This document shows positions 19,260 to 28,218 of a stretch of DNA of 64,000 bases, piece after piece (the stretch's first letter is position 1; every line of letters starts with the position of its first letter). Below the pieces are notes generated by a model. It made no database searches, was not told the origin of the DNA, and saw only the letters and a list, made by a program, of their open reading frames with translations. A program made the translations under genes and the position numbers. The stretch is from NCBI RefSeq assembly GCF_014647915.1, contig NZ_BMQC01000015.1:1-64000 (forward strand), read 5' to 3'. This stretch comes from Pilimelia terevasa (GTDB taxonomy: Bacteria > Actinomycetota > Actinomycetes > Mycobacteriales > Micromonosporaceae).

Positions 19260-21365
19260 ATGAAGGCCGACCGCGCCCCGGGCGCCGACCGCGACTCCCG
19301 CACCGGCGACTCCCGCACCGGCGACCCCGGTGCCGGCGACAGCCGCCCCGGTGCCCCCCGCCCCGGCGGCCCTCCCGCCGAGGAGTCGTGCCGCCGCGAG
19401 CCCGCCCCCGCGCGTCCCGGAAGCGCCCCTGGCGCGCGCCCGGCGCCGGAGGCCGGCGAGCCCGCACCGCTGTCGGCCATCCGCGGCCCGGGCGACCTGC
19501 GCCGCCTCGGCCCCGCCGAACTGCGCACCCTCGCCGGCCAGATCCGCGACTTCCTGGTCGCCAAGGTCGCCCGCACCGGCGGCCACATCGGCCCCAACCT
19601 CGGGGTCGTCGAGCTGACCCTGGCCCTGCACCGGGTGTTCGACTCGCCGCACGACCGGCTGCTGTTCGACACCGGCCACCAGGCGTACGTCCACAAGATC
19701 GTCACCGGTCGGCAGGCCGGCTTCGACCAGCTTCGCCAGCGCGACGGCCTCTCCGGCTACCCGAACCGGGCCGAGAGCGAGCACGACATCATCGAGAACT
19801 CGCACGCCTCGACCGCCCTGTCCTACGCCGACGGGCTGGCCAAGGCGTACGCGCTGCGCGGCGAGAACCGCCACGTCGTCGCGGTCGTCGGCGACGGCGC
19901 GTTGACCGGCGGCATGTGCTGGGAGGCGCTCAACAACATCGCCGGTGCCGGCAACCCGGTGGTCGTCGTCGTCAACGACAACGGCCGCTCGTACGCGCCC
20001 ACCATCGGCGGCCTCGCCGACCGCCTGGCCACGCTGCGGCTGACCCCCGGCTACGAGCACACCCTCGACAAGGTCCGGGACGCGCTGGACCGCACCCCGC
20101 TGGTCGGCAGGGCGACCTACGAGGTGCTGCACGCGGTCAAGAAGGGCGTCAAGGACGTGCTGGCCCCGCAGGGCATGTTCGAGGACCTGGGCCTGAAGTA
20201 CGTCGGCCCGGTCGACGGCCACGACGTCGAGGCGGTCGAGTCGGCGCTGCGGCGGGCCAAGGCGTTCGGCGGCCCGGTGATCGTGCACGCCGTCACCCGC
20301 AAGGGCTACGGCTACCGGCCCGCCGAGGAGGACGACGCCGACTGCTTCCATGGTCCCGGCGCGTTCGACGCCGCGACCGGGGTCGCGCTGGCCAAGCCGG
20401 CGGTGAAGTGGACCAACGTCTTCGCCGACGAGCTGGTCGCGCTCGCCGACGAGCGCCCGGACATCGTCGGCATCACGGCGGCGATGGCCGGCCCCACGGG
20501 CATCGCCCCGCTGATGCGCAAGTACCCGCAGCGCGCCTACGACGTCGGCATCGCCGAGCAGCACGCGGTCACCTCGGCCGCCGGCCTGGCCCTGGGCGGG
20601 CTGCGCCCGGTGGTGGCCGTCTACGCGACGTTCCTGAACCGCGCCTTCGACCAGGTGCTGCTCGACGTGGCGATGCACAAGCTGCCGGTCACGTTCGTGC
20701 TCGACCGGGCGGGCATCACCGGCCCGGACGGCCCCAGCCACTACGGCATGTGGGACATGTCGATCTTCGGCGTGGTGCCCGGCCTGGCGATCGCCGCGCC
20801 CCGCGACGCGGCCACGCTGCGCGAGGAGCTGCGCGAGGCGGTGGCCGCCGACGGCCCGACGATCGTGCGGTACCCGACCGGTTCGGTCGGCCCGGACCTG
20901 CCGGCGCTGCGCCGGGTCGGCGGCGTCGACGTGCTGGCCGAGGGCGCCGCCCCGGACGTCCTGCTGGTCGCGGTCGGCGCGTTCGCCCACCTGGCCGTGG
21001 CCGCCGCGGCCCGGATCGCCGAGCACGGGTACGGCGTCACCGTCGTCGACCCGCGCTGGGTCCGCCCGGTGCCCGACGCCCTGGTCGGCATGGCCGCCGG
21101 CCACCGCCTGGTCGTCTCCGTCGAGGACGGCGTGCGCGAGGGCGGGGTCGGCACCGCGATCGGGCAGAAGCTGCGCGACGCCGCCGTGGCCACGCCGCTG
21201 CGCGACCTCGGGGTGCCGGCGGCCTGGCACCCGCACGGCAGCCGCGGCGAGATCCTGGCCGCGCTCGGCCTGACCGCGCAGGACGTGGCGCGGGACGTCA
21301 CCGGCTGGCTGTCCACCCTCGACGACGCCGACGACCCGCTGGCCCTGCGCGTCGACCGGCGCTAG
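19260..21365 (+). CDS. dxs: 1-deoxy-D-xylulose-5-phosphate synthase with N-terminal extension
   Basis: A 701-residue thiamin-diphosphate enzyme condensing pyruvate and glyceraldehyde-3-phosphate to DXP, first step of the MEP isoprenoid pathway. Motifs: [42 protein letters not shown] (ThDP/Mg2+), [13 protein letters not shown] and [15 protein letters not shown] (transketolase pyrimidine domain). The family core starts at about residue 72 ([10 protein letters not shown]). The first 70 residues are a low-complexity Gly/Ala/Pro/Asp/Arg extension with repeated DSRTG-like units. No other ATG, GTG or TTG start lies between the extension and the core. A TAGACT -10 box ends nine bases before the ATG at 19260, so the mRNA is probably leaderless or nearly so. 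Confidence 0.96.
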   Translation: MKADRAPGADRDSRTGDSRTGDPGAGDSRPGAPRPGGPPAEESCRREPAPARPGSAPGARPAPEAGEPAPLSAIRGPGDLRRLGPAELRTLAGQIRDFLVAKVARTGGHIGPNLGVVELTLALHRVFDSPHDRLLFDTGHQAYVHKIVTGRQAGFDQLRQRDGLSGYPNRAESEHDIIENSHASTALSYADGLAKAYALRGENRHVVAVVGDGALTGGMCWEALNNIAGAGNPVVVVVNDNGRSYAPTIGGLADRLATLRLTPGYEHTLDKVRDALDRTPLVGRATYEVLHAVKKGVKDVLAPQGMFEDLGLKYVGPVDGHDVEAVESALRRAKAFGGPVIVHAVTRKGYGYRPAEEDDADCFHGPGAFDAATGVALAKPAVKWTNVFADELVALADERPDIVGITAAMAGPTGIAPLMRKYPQRAYDVGIAEQHAVTSAAGLALGGLRPVVAVYATFLNRAFDQVLLDVAMHKLPVTFVLDRAGITGPDGPSHYGMWDMSIFGVVPGLAIAAPRDAATLREELREAVAADGPTIVRYPTGSVGPDLPALRRVGGVDVLAEGAAPDVLLVAVGAFAHLAVAAAARIAEHGYGVTVVDPRWVRPVPDALVGMAAGHRLVVSVEDGVREGGVGTAIGQKLRDAAVATPLRDLGVPAAWHPHGSRGEILAALGLTAQDVARDVTGWLSTLDDADDPLALRVDRR

Positions 21366-21772
21366 CGCTTCTGGGTGAAGCGCACGATGTTGCCGGCGGG
21401 GTCGCGGAACGCGCAGTCCCGCACCCCGTACGGCTGGTCCATCGGCTCCTGGAGCACCTCGCCGCCGGCGTCGCTGACCCGCGCGAAGGTGCCGTCGCAG
21501 TCGTCGGTACCGAACACCAGGCCCCGCAGCAGCCCCTTGGCCAGCAGCGTGCCCAGCGCCTCCCGGTCGGCGGGGGAGGCGTCGGGGTGGGCGGCCGGCG
21601 GCTCCAGGACGATCTCGGGGTGCGGCGCCCCGGGCAGGCCCATGGTCACCCAGCGCATGTTCTCGGCGCCGACGTCGTTGCGGACCTCCAGACCCACGGC
21701 GTCGCGGTAGAAGGCGAGCGCCTTCTCGTGGTCGTCAACGGCGACGAAGCAGTACGTGAGAGTCAGATTCAT
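21362..21772 (-). CDS. VOC (glyoxalase/bleomycin-resistance) superfamily protein
   Basis: A 136-residue vicinal-oxygen-chelate protein with paired beta-alpha-beta-beta-beta modules: [23 protein letters not shown] at the N-terminus (broken by helices as usual) and [16 protein letters not shown] at the C-terminus with a metal-type Glu/Asp position replaced by Val. Start ATG 21772. It lies 11 bases after the AraC-type regulator on the same strand, a common pair in Streptomyces-type genomes. The final bases overlap the dxs stop. Substrate unknown. Confidence 0.88.
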   Translation of the reverse strand: MNLTLTYCFVAVDDHEKALAFYRDAVGLEVRNDVGAENMRWVTMGLPGAPHPEIVLEPPAAHPDASPADREALGTLLAKGLLRGLVFGTDDCDGTFARVSDAGGEVLQEPMDQPYGVRDCAFRDPAGNIVRFTQKR

Positions 21773-21782
21773 GCAGGTCACG

Positions 21783-22202
21783 CTACTGGGCGACGGCCGG
21801 TCCGGCTTCTCCGTTCCTGACCGGTCGGGTGAGAATCTTGGCCACGCACGGCGGTACGGCCGCGGCCCAGTCGTGCCGCCGCGCCCGGTAGGCGCTGGGG
21901 GTCTCGCCGACCAGCGCGGTGAACCGGGCGCTGAAGGAGCCCAGCGACGTGCAGCCGACGGCGACGCACACCTCGGTCACGCTCAGGTCGCCGCGCCGCA
22001 GCAGGGTCTTGGCCCGCTCGATCCGCCGGGTCATCAGGTACTGGTACGGCGTCTCGCCGAACGCCGCCCGGAACCGGCGGGAGAAGTGCCCGGGCGACAG
22101 GTACGCCGCCCGGGCGAGCGCCGGCACGTCGAGCGGCTGCGCGTAGTCCCGGTCCATCAGGTCCCGGACCCGGCGCAGCCGGATCAGCTCGGCGAAGGTC
22201 AC
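21783..22202 (-). CDS. AraC-family transcriptional regulator (short)
   Basis: A 139-residue protein that is mostly the AraC/XylS double helix-turn-helix domain: DVPALARAAYLSPGHFSRRFRAAFGETP (first HTH, read in parts) and SVTEVCVAVGCTSLGSFSARF (second HTH), with a short C-terminal tail. No ligand-binding domain. GTG 22202 is the best start. It probably regulates itself and the VOC gene 11 bases downstream. The upstream divergent gene is the redox operon, which could also be a target. Confidence 0.9.
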   Translation of the reverse strand: MTFAELIRLRRVRDLMDRDYAQPLDVPALARAAYLSPGHFSRRFRAAFGETPYQYLMTRRIERAKTLLRRGDLSVTEVCVAVGCTSLGSFSARFTALVGETPSAYRARRHDWAAAVPPCVAKILTRPVRNGEAGPAVAQ

Positions 22203-22426
22203 CGGCCCACGGTAGCGCCCCCGCCGCCCTGCCGATTTGTCTTGATAACCGGAATTCACTTGTTTTCGTGTCTCTGTAGCGACTACTGCCCCCGCGCCGT
22301 CGTTCGGCGGGATGTGCGGAGGAGGAGGAACCGGGCCAACTGACAAATGTGGCCCGGGTTCGAACTCTCCGCCGGTGGCGCCCGTACCCCGGTGCGACCA
22401 GATCACCCGGGGAAGGGGTACGCGAC

Positions 22427-23917
22427 GTGACCAGCAGCGCCACGCGGGCGGTACCGAGGCCGGCGACGGCCGGCGGCGCCGTCGGTGTCGCCCGGCCCGT
22501 ACCCCGCCCGGCCCGCGGCCCCGGGGTACCGCCGCCGGCCGCTGGCGAGACCGGGAACCTGCTCGTGGGGGACCGCCGGATCCGCCGGCACCGCCTGCGC
22601 AGCGACGAGTCGGCCGGCAACGGGCTGCTCGTCGGGATCATGTTCTGGGCGATGCTGGCGACCAGCGTCGCCGTCTGGATCTTCGACACCGCGCCGGGCA
22701 GCCTCGCCACCCCGGCCGACCAGATCGTCGCCGCCGGCCGGGTCACCGGCATGGTCGGCGGCTTCCTCCTGCTCGCCCAGGTGGTCTTCGCCAGCCGGCT
22801 GGCCTGGCTGGAGGAGGCCGTCGGCGGCCACGAACTGATGCGCTGGCACCGCGGCATCGGTACGTCGCTGCTGGTCATGCTCGTGGCCCACGGTGCCCTG
22901 ATCACCTACGGCTACGGGCTGCGCGCGCAGCTTCCGCTGCTGGGCCAGGCCCGCGCGTTCCTCGCGGTACCGGACCTGCTCAACGCCACCGTCGCCACCG
23001 GCATCCTGGTGCTGATCGGCCTGCTGGCCGTCCGCGGCATCCGCAAGCGGATCCGCTACGAGCTCTGGCACACGCTGCACCTGGGCACCTACGGGGTACT
23101 GATCCTGTCCTACGGCCACCAGTTCACGATGGGCGCCAACCTGACCGACGGCTTCGGCTACTGGTACTGGACCGCCCTGTACGCGGTCGCCGTCTCCGCC
23201 CTGCTGTGGGGCCGGGTGATCGACCCGGTCTGGTTCAACCTGCGGCACCGGCTCACCGTCGGCGAGGTTGTCGTCGAGTCCCCGGCCGCCTTCTCCCTCT
23301 ACCTGACCGGACGCGAACTGGACCGGCTGCCGGCCAAGGCCGGCCAGTACTTCCGGTGGCGCTTCCTGACCGCCGACGGCTGGTGGCAGTCGCACCCGTT
23401 CTCGCTGTCAGCGGCCCCCAACGGCCGGTGGCTGCGGCTGACCATCTCCGCGGTGGGCGACCACACCCGCTCCCTGCGCGACCTGACCCCGGGCACCCGC
23501 GTCCTCGCCGACGGTCCGAACGGCGTCTTCACCGCCGACCGCCGGATCCGCAACAAGGCGCTGCTCATCGCCGTGGGCTCCGGCATCTCGCCGGTGCGGG
23601 CGCTGCTGGAGGACGTACCCGCCGACACCGTCCTCGTCTACCGGGCGCGCACCGAGTCGGACCTGGCCCTGCGCCGCGAGGTCGAGGCACTCGCCGCCCG
23701 CCGCGGCATCCGGGTCGTCTACGTACTCGGCCAGCGCGACGACCGCGGTCCCCGCGAGCTGGCCACCCCCGACGGCCTGGAACGCCTCGTCCCCGACATC
23801 GGCGACCGGGACGTGTACCTGTGCGGGCCGCGCGGCTTCGTCGGCGACACCGTGGACAACCTGCGCCGCCTGGGGGTGCCCCGCCGGCAGATCCATCTCG
23901 ACCCGTTCGAACTGTAA
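22427..23917 (+). CDS. Ferric-reductase-like transmembrane flavohaem protein
   Basis: A 496-residue membrane oxidoreductase. An N-terminal Pro/Ala-rich cytoplasmic tail (1-60) precedes about six helices with haem-type histidines (MRWHRGIG, VAHGAL, WHTLHLG, YGHQF). The C-terminal half (about 270-496) is a ferredoxin-NADP-reductase module: SHPFSLSAAP (FAD binding), AVGSGISPVRALLED (NAD(P)H binding) and LCGPRGFVGDTVDNLR. Electrons would pass from cytosolic NAD(P)H via FAD and transmembrane haem to an outside acceptor. GTG 22427 has GGAAGGGG upstream. It is first in an operon with an FMN-binding protein and ApbE. Confidence 0.92.
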   Translation: MTSSATRAVPRPATAGGAVGVARPVPRPARGPGVPPPAAGETGNLLVGDRRIRRHRLRSDESAGNGLLVGIMFWAMLATSVAVWIFDTAPGSLATPADQIVAAGRVTGMVGGFLLLAQVVFASRLAWLEEAVGGHELMRWHRGIGTSLLVMLVAHGALITYGYGLRAQLPLLGQARAFLAVPDLLNATVATGILVLIGLLAVRGIRKRIRYELWHTLHLGTYGVLILSYGHQFTMGANLTDGFGYWYWTALYAVAVSALLWGRVIDPVWFNLRHRLTVGEVVVESPAAFSLYLTGRELDRLPAKAGQYFRWRFLTADGWWQSHPFSLSAAPNGRWLRLTISAVGDHTRSLRDLTPGTRVLADGPNGVFTADRRIRNKALLIAVGSGISPVRALLEDVPADTVLVYRARTESDLALRREVEALAARRGIRVVYVLGQRDDRGPRELATPDGLERLVPDIGDRDVYLCGPRGFVGDTVDNLRRLGVPRRQIHLDPFEL

Positions 23918-23941
23918 CGGCAGACCGTCCAGGAGGACCTT

Positions 23942-24430
23942 GTGCGACGTACCACCGCCGCCGTCATCGGCACCGTGGCCGGTGCCGCCATGCTGCTCGG
24001 GGTCCGGCTGACCGCGGCGCCCGTCGCGCTGGCCGGCAACGAGCCGGTCGCCGCCGGTGCACCGGAGCCCGCGGCCCCCGACGACCGCCAGCGCGACGAC
24101 CGCCGGGGCGACTCCCAGGGCGGCGACCGCGCCGGTGGCGGGGGCGGGGGCGGCGGCCGGGACGGCACCTTCCGCGGCGACGCGGTGACCAACCCCTACG
24201 GAACCGTGCGGGTGTCGGTCACCGTCGAAGACGGCAAGATCACCGCCGCCGACGCGAGCTACCCGACCGACGGGAACTCCGGCACCGTCAACGGCAACGC
24301 GATCCCGCGCCTGCGGGAGGCGACGCTCCAGGCACAGAGCGCCCGGATCGACGCGGTCTCCGGCGCGACGTACACCAGCGCCGGGTACCGCAGGTCGCTC
24401 CAGTCGGCGCTCGACGACGCGGGACTGTAG
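23942..24430 (+). CDS. Secreted FMN-binding domain protein (flavinylation substrate)
   Basis: A 162-residue protein with an N-terminal signal peptide (about 1-31, TVAGAAMLLGVRLTAAPVALA). A disordered Asp/Arg/Gly-rich linker (about 40-75, including an eight-glycine run) leads to an FMN_bind domain of about 85 residues. The conserved flavinylation motif is SGATYTS near the C-terminus, where Thr receives FMN through a phosphoester bond. It lies 24 bases after the ferric-reductase-like gene and 11 bases before apbE, its presumed modifying enzyme. Likely an extracytoplasmic electron acceptor or relay. Confidence 0.9.
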   Translation: MRRTTAAVIGTVAGAAMLLGVRLTAAPVALAGNEPVAAGAPEPAAPDDRQRDDRRGDSQGGDRAGGGGGGGGRDGTFRGDAVTNPYGTVRVSVTVEDGKITAADASYPTDGNSGTVNGNAIPRLREATLQAQSARIDAVSGATYTSAGYRRSLQSALDDAGL

Positions 24431-24441
24431 GAGGCGGGCAC

Positions 24442-25200
24442 ATGCGACACGTCGAGCACGTGATGGGCACGGCGGTCAGCATCGAGCTGGCCGACCCGCT
24501 GCCGGCCGCGACCAAGGTCGGGATGATCGACCAGACCGTCGCCTGGCTGCACGAGGTGGACCGCCGCTTCAGCACCTACAAGCCGCACAGCGAGATCCGC
24601 CGGCTGGGCCGCGGCGACCTGACCGTCGCCGAGTGCAGCAGCGACGTCCGCGAGGTCCTGGCGACGTGCGCCGAGCTGTGGCGGGAGACCGACGGCTTCT
24701 TCGACGCGTACGCCACCGGCCAGCTCGACCCGTCCGGGTTCGTCAAGGGCTGGTCGGTGGAGGTGGCCTCGCGGTGGCTGGCGGCCAACGGGTCCAGCCA
24801 CCACTGCCTCAACGCCGGCGGCGACATCCGCGCCCGCGGCTGCCCCAGCCCGGGCCGGCAGTGGCGGATCGGCGTCCGGCACCCGTGGCAGCCGGACAAG
24901 CTGTCCTGGGTGGTGACCGGCAACGACGTCGCCGTGGCCACCTCGGGCATCTACGAGCGCGGCGAGCACGTCATCGACCCGGTCCGCGGCCGGCCGGCCA
25001 CCCAGCTCCAGTCCGTCACCGTCGTGGGCCCCGACCTCGGCCGCGCCGACGCCTACGCCACGACCGCCATGGCGATGGGCCGCACCGGCCTGGCCTGGCT
25101 CGCCCGCCTCGACCAGGCCGGGTACGCCAGCGCCGCCGTCACCGCCGACGGCCGCGCCTACACCTCCCGCAGCCTGCCCGCCACCGCGCTGGCCGCCTGA
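24442..25200 (+). CDS. apbE: ApbE-type FAD:protein FMN transferase
   Basis: A 252-residue flavin transferase that moves FMN from FAD to a Thr of the FMN_bind motif. Start ATG 24442 with a perfect AGGAGG seven bases upstream. Motifs: VMGTAVSIEL, DRRFSTYKPHSEIRRL, DPSGFVKGWSVE, LNAGGDIRARG, VATSGIYERGEHVIDP and the metal-binding ADAYATTAMAMG. It is shorter than usual and starts at the domain edge without a signal peptide, so it is predicted cytosolic, unlike its presumed exported substrate. Confidence 0.94.
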   Translation: MRHVEHVMGTAVSIELADPLPAATKVGMIDQTVAWLHEVDRRFSTYKPHSEIRRLGRGDLTVAECSSDVREVLATCAELWRETDGFFDAYATGQLDPSGFVKGWSVEVASRWLAANGSSHHCLNAGGDIRARGCPSPGRQWRIGVRHPWQPDKLSWVVTGNDVAVATSGIYERGEHVIDPVRGRPATQLQSVTVVGPDLGRADAYATTAMAMGRTGLAWLARLDQAGYASAAVTADGRAYTSRSLPATALAA

Positions 25201-25249
25201 GCCGCCCCGCCTCACCGCCGGCTCACCCGGGGCGGGGGAGGATGGGCGC

Positions 25250-25927
25250 GTGCGGGTACTGGTGGTCGAGGACGAGCGGAATCTGGCCGACGCGATCGCG
25301 CGCGGCCTGCGGCGGCACGGCATGGCCGTGGACGTGGCGTACGACGGCGACGCCGGACACGAGATGGCCTTCGTGACCCGGTACGACGTGCTGGTGCTGG
25401 ACCGGGACCTGCCCGGCCGGCACGGCGACGAGATCTGCGCCGACCTGATCTCCTCCGACGCGCTCACCCGGGTGCTCATGCTCACCGCCAGCGGCACCGT
25501 CGCCGACCGCGTCGAGGGCCTGCAATTGGGCGCCGACGACTACCTGGGCAAGCCGTTCGCGTTCGACGAACTGGTCGCGCGCGTCCAGGCGCTCGGCCGC
25601 CGGGCCACCCCGGCCGCGCCGCCGGTGCTCACCGCCGCGGACCTGGAGGTCGACCCCGCCCGCCGCACGGTCACCCGCGCGGGCGCCGCCGTCGAGCTGA
25701 CCAACAAGGAGTTCGGGGTCCTGGAGCAGCTCCTGCGGGCCCGCGGCGCCGTGGTCTCCAGCGAGGAGCTGCTCGACCGGGTCTGGGACGCCAACACCGA
25801 CCCGTTCACCACCATCGTCCGGGTCACCATGCGCACGCTGCGCCGCAAGCTCGGCGACCCGCCGCTGATCGACACCGTCGTCGGCGCCGGCTACCGCCTC
25901 GTCGCCGAGGCGGAGGCCGCCCCGTGA
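25250..25927 (+). CDS. OmpR-family response regulator
   Basis: A 225-residue regulator: a receiver domain (1-115) with VVEDE, phospho-Asp in LVLDRDLPG and Lys in YLGKPF, then a winged-helix DNA-binding domain (about 128-222) with LTNKEFGVLEQLLRARG and TIVRVTMRTLRRKLGDP. GTG 25250 follows GGGGGAGG. The kinase gene overlaps its stop (GTGA). It follows apbE by 49 bases, so it most likely controls the redox operon. Confidence 0.95.
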   Translation: MRVLVVEDERNLADAIARGLRRHGMAVDVAYDGDAGHEMAFVTRYDVLVLDRDLPGRHGDEICADLISSDALTRVLMLTASGTVADRVEGLQLGADDYLGKPFAFDELVARVQALGRRATPAAPPVLTAADLEVDPARRTVTRAGAAVELTNKEFGVLEQLLRARGAVVSSEELLDRVWDANTDPFTTIVRVTMRTLRRKLGDPPLIDTVVGAGYRLVAEAEAAP

Positions 25928-26967
25928 CCCGGTACCCGTTCGGCCGCCCGCCGGGCCTGCGGCTGCGGCTCAGCCTGCTCATCGGCTTCCTGCTGTTCGA
26001 CGGCGGCGTCATCCTGCTCGTCCTGGCCTGGACCTTCGCCGACCTGGGGACCCTGACGCTGCTGGAGGGCATCGGGGCCATCGTCGTCATCACCCTGGCC
26101 GGGATGCTCGCCGGGTACCTGCTCACCGGCCGCGCGCTGCGGCCCATCCACCAGGTCACCGCTACGGCGCGGCGGCTCTCCGAGCAGACCCTCGACCAGC
26201 GGATTGGCCCCCAGGGCTCCGACGACGAGGTCGCCGAACTGGCCGGGACCTTCGACGCCATGCTGGACCGCCTCGCCCAGTCGTTCGACTCCCAGCGCCG
26301 GTTCGTCGCCAACGCCTCCCACGAGCTGCGCACGCCGCTGGCGGTCATGCGCACCGAGATCGACGTCACCCTCGCCGACCCGGACGCCGACGCCGCCGAG
26401 CTGCGCCGGATGGCCGGCGTGGTCCGCCAGGCCTCGGAGCGGGCCAACGGCCTCATCGAGGCGCTGCTGGTCCTGGCCCGCAGCGAGGGCCAGCGCGGCC
26501 GGCTCGCCCGCACGGCGTCGGTGGACCTGGCCGACGACGTGGCGGCGGCGCTCGCCGCGATGCGGTACGAGATGGACCGGGTGCAGATCGAGGTCGACTC
26601 GGACCTGCGGCCGGCGCCGGTCCAGGGTGACCCGGACCTGCTCAGCCGCCTCGCGGGCAACCTGGTGGAGAACGCGGTCCGGTACAACCACCTGCACGGC
26701 CGGCTCTGGGCCCGGACCGGGGTCGACGGCGGCCAGGTGTTCCTGGAGGTGGGCAACTCCGGCTTCGAGGTCGCCCAGCGCGACGTGCCGGGGCTGTTCG
26801 AGCCGTTCCGCCGCGGCGGGCGCGAGCGCACCGGGGCGCGCGGTTCGGGGCTGGGGCTCTCGATCGTGCGGGCGGTCTGCGACGCGCACGGGGGGACGGT
26901 CGCGGTGACCGCGCACCCCGCCCCGGACGGCGGGCTGACCGTCGCGGTCCGCCTCCCCGCCGGCTGA
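25924..26967 (+). CDS. Sensor histidine kinase partner of the OmpR regulator
   Basis: A 347-residue kinase with two transmembrane helices (about 15-38 and 43-65) almost back to back, leaving hardly any external sensor. A HAMP domain follows, then HisKA with NASHELRTPLAVMR (His near 134) and HATPase with NLVENAVRYN and GARGSGLGLSIVRAV. Such short intramembrane-sensing kinases usually detect membrane or lipid-phase signals. Its GTG overlaps the regulator stop codon. Signal unknown; redox or iron state is suggested only by context. Confidence 0.93.
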   Translation: MTRYPFGRPPGLRLRLSLLIGFLLFDGGVILLVLAWTFADLGTLTLLEGIGAIVVITLAGMLAGYLLTGRALRPIHQVTATARRLSEQTLDQRIGPQGSDDEVAELAGTFDAMLDRLAQSFDSQRRFVANASHELRTPLAVMRTEIDVTLADPDADAAELRRMAGVVRQASERANGLIEALLVLARSEGQRGRLARTASVDLADDVAAALAAMRYEMDRVQIEVDSDLRPAPVQGDPDLLSRLAGNLVENAVRYNHLHGRLWARTGVDGGQVFLEVGNSGFEVAQRDVPGLFEPFRRGGRERTGARGSGLGLSIVRAVCDAHGGTVAVTAHPAPDGGLTVAVRLPAG

Positions 26968-27131
26968 CCGCGAGCCCGACGCCGGTTGGCGCGGTGGGCG
27001 GCCGACCCCGCGGGTGCGGCGCCGATGCCGGCCGGCACGCCGCGCGACGACTGTCAGGGAACGGGAGGAGAATGCCCGACACCGCGGCGACACCGGCACC
27101 CGCGTCACCGCGCACCGAGGAGGAGAGAGAC

Positions 27132-27311
27132 ATGGCAGGTTTCTTCGACAAGATCAAGAAGCTCGCGGCCAAGCACGACGACAAGGTCGACAAGGTCATC
27201 CGCAAGGCGGCGGACGAGGCCGACCGCCGCACGGGCGGCAAGTACCGCGGCAAGATCGACAAGGCGGCCGAGGCCGCACAGAAGCACACCCGGCCCGAGG
27301 GCACCCACTGA
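27132..27311 (+). CDS. MT0933-type (Rv0909-like) small antitoxin-family protein
   Basis: A 59-residue highly charged protein, MAGFFDKIKKLAAKHDDKVD at the start, then ADEADRRTGGKYRGKIDKAA. It has a GGAGGAG ribosome-binding site. The pattern fits the MT0933_antitox family, helical Lys/Asp-rich proteins annotated as antitoxins in Mycobacterium. No toxin-like gene is next to it: the neighbours are the redox kinase and a convergent RTX protein. In many actinobacteria such proteins stand alone, so an antitoxin role is doubtful. Confidence 0.8.
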   Translation: MAGFFDKIKKLAAKHDDKVDKVIRKAADEADRRTGGKYRGKIDKAAEAAQKHTRPEGTH

Positions 27312-27315
27312 CGCC

Positions 27316-27358
27316 GGTGGCGGCGGGGCCCGCGACCTGCGCGGACCCCGCCGCCACC
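27316..27358. terminator. Bidirectional terminator between convergent genes
   Basis: A perfect 13-bp stem (27316-27328 with 27346-27358; GGTGGCGGCGGGG and its complement) starts five bases after the antitoxin-like gene. It precedes the end of the convergent RTX gene. A second GC palindrome lies at 27362-27382. Confidence 0.75.
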
Positions 27359-27386
27359 GAACCCGCCGGCCCGGCCGGCGGGGCCG

Positions 27387-28088
27387 TCAGCCCACCAGTT
27401 CGCTGGTGTCGCCGTCGGTGGGCGTGTAGTCGACCAGCGCGTCGCCGGTGCCGTGCACGAAGCGGTCGGCCTGCGCCCCGCCGGTGAGCTGGTCCGCGCC
27501 GCCGCCGCCGTCGACGGTGTCGGCGCCGTCGCCCCCGTACAGGAAGTCGGCGCCGTCGCCGCCGTCGACCACGTCGTCGCCCGCGTTGCCGCAGATGACG
27601 TCGGTGCCGCCCATCCCGCGCAGCGTGCTCGCGGCGCCGGTGCCGACGATGAAGTCGCTGACGCCGGTACCGGTCATGGCGACGTACCCGATGCGGTAGG
27701 TGAGCAGGTAGTCGGTCACCCCGCCCTGGCCGTCGGAGACGGTGATGACCAGGTCGGCGACGCCCTGCGGGTTGGCCGGGTGGTTGAAGGTGATCCGGTG
27801 CTCGATGCCCGCGGTCCACCAGGGGGTGTCCTCGAACAGGGCCGGGTTGCCGTTGTAGGAGATCGTGTAGTGGAGCTGCTCGCGCGGCGTGTGGTCGTCC
27901 CACAGGCGCAGCCGGACGACGGTCCGGCGGTTGCCGCACAGGCCGCCGGCGATGTGCACGGTCGGCTTGTGGTTGACGACGGCCGGCGTCGCGGACGCGG
28001 CGGCCGGCGCCAGGGCCGGCACGAGGCCGGCGCTCAGGGCGGCGGTGCCGGCCGCGGCGGCCAGGCGGGTACGGGTGGACGGGCGCAC
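27387..28088 (-). CDS. Secreted RTX-type calcium-binding protein
   Basis: A 233-residue exported protein. The GTG start at 28088 has GGGAGG upstream. A signal peptide covers about 1-33 (LAAAAGTAALSAGLVPALA...ASA). A beta-rich central domain (35-140) includes LRLWDDHTPREQLHYTIS and VADLVITVSDGQGG. The C-terminal 90 residues carry RTX nonapeptides (GNAGDDVVDG, GGDGADFLYG, GGDGADTVDG, GGGGADQLTG) that bind Ca2+ in a parallel beta roll. It is monocistronic between two terminator-like regions. Function of the N-terminal domain unknown. Confidence 0.85.
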   Translation of the reverse strand: MRPSTRTRLAAAAGTAALSAGLVPALAPAAASATPAVVNHKPTVHIAGGLCGNRRTVVRLRLWDDHTPREQLHYTISYNGNPALFEDTPWWTAGIEHRITFNHPANPQGVADLVITVSDGQGGVTDYLLTYRIGYVAMTGTGVSDFIVGTGAASTLRGMGGTDVICGNAGDDVVDGGDGADFLYGGDGADTVDGGGGADQLTGGAQADRFVHGTGDALVDYTPTDGDTSELVG

Positions 28089-28218
28089 AGGGCCTCCCGG
28101 TGGGTGGGGGGCATCGGGGGGATGCCGGAACGCCCCGACGCTAGCGGTGCCCCGACCGATTTGCCCCGATTGCCGCCCGCCCGAAAAGGTGCAAACCAAA
28201 CCCCGTCCGCCCGTCACC

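Noticed and set aside
12183-21820. Very long open frames antisense or out of frame to the permease, kinase and dxs genes (over 1,300 to 2,200 codons)
   Set aside because: High GC removes stop codons in alternative frames. Their translations are Arg/Gly/Pro/Ala-rich, lack domains, and lie over well-identified genes on the other frame.
27132-27311. Toxin-antitoxin module
   Set aside because: Only the antitoxin-like gene exists; neither neighbour resembles a toxin.
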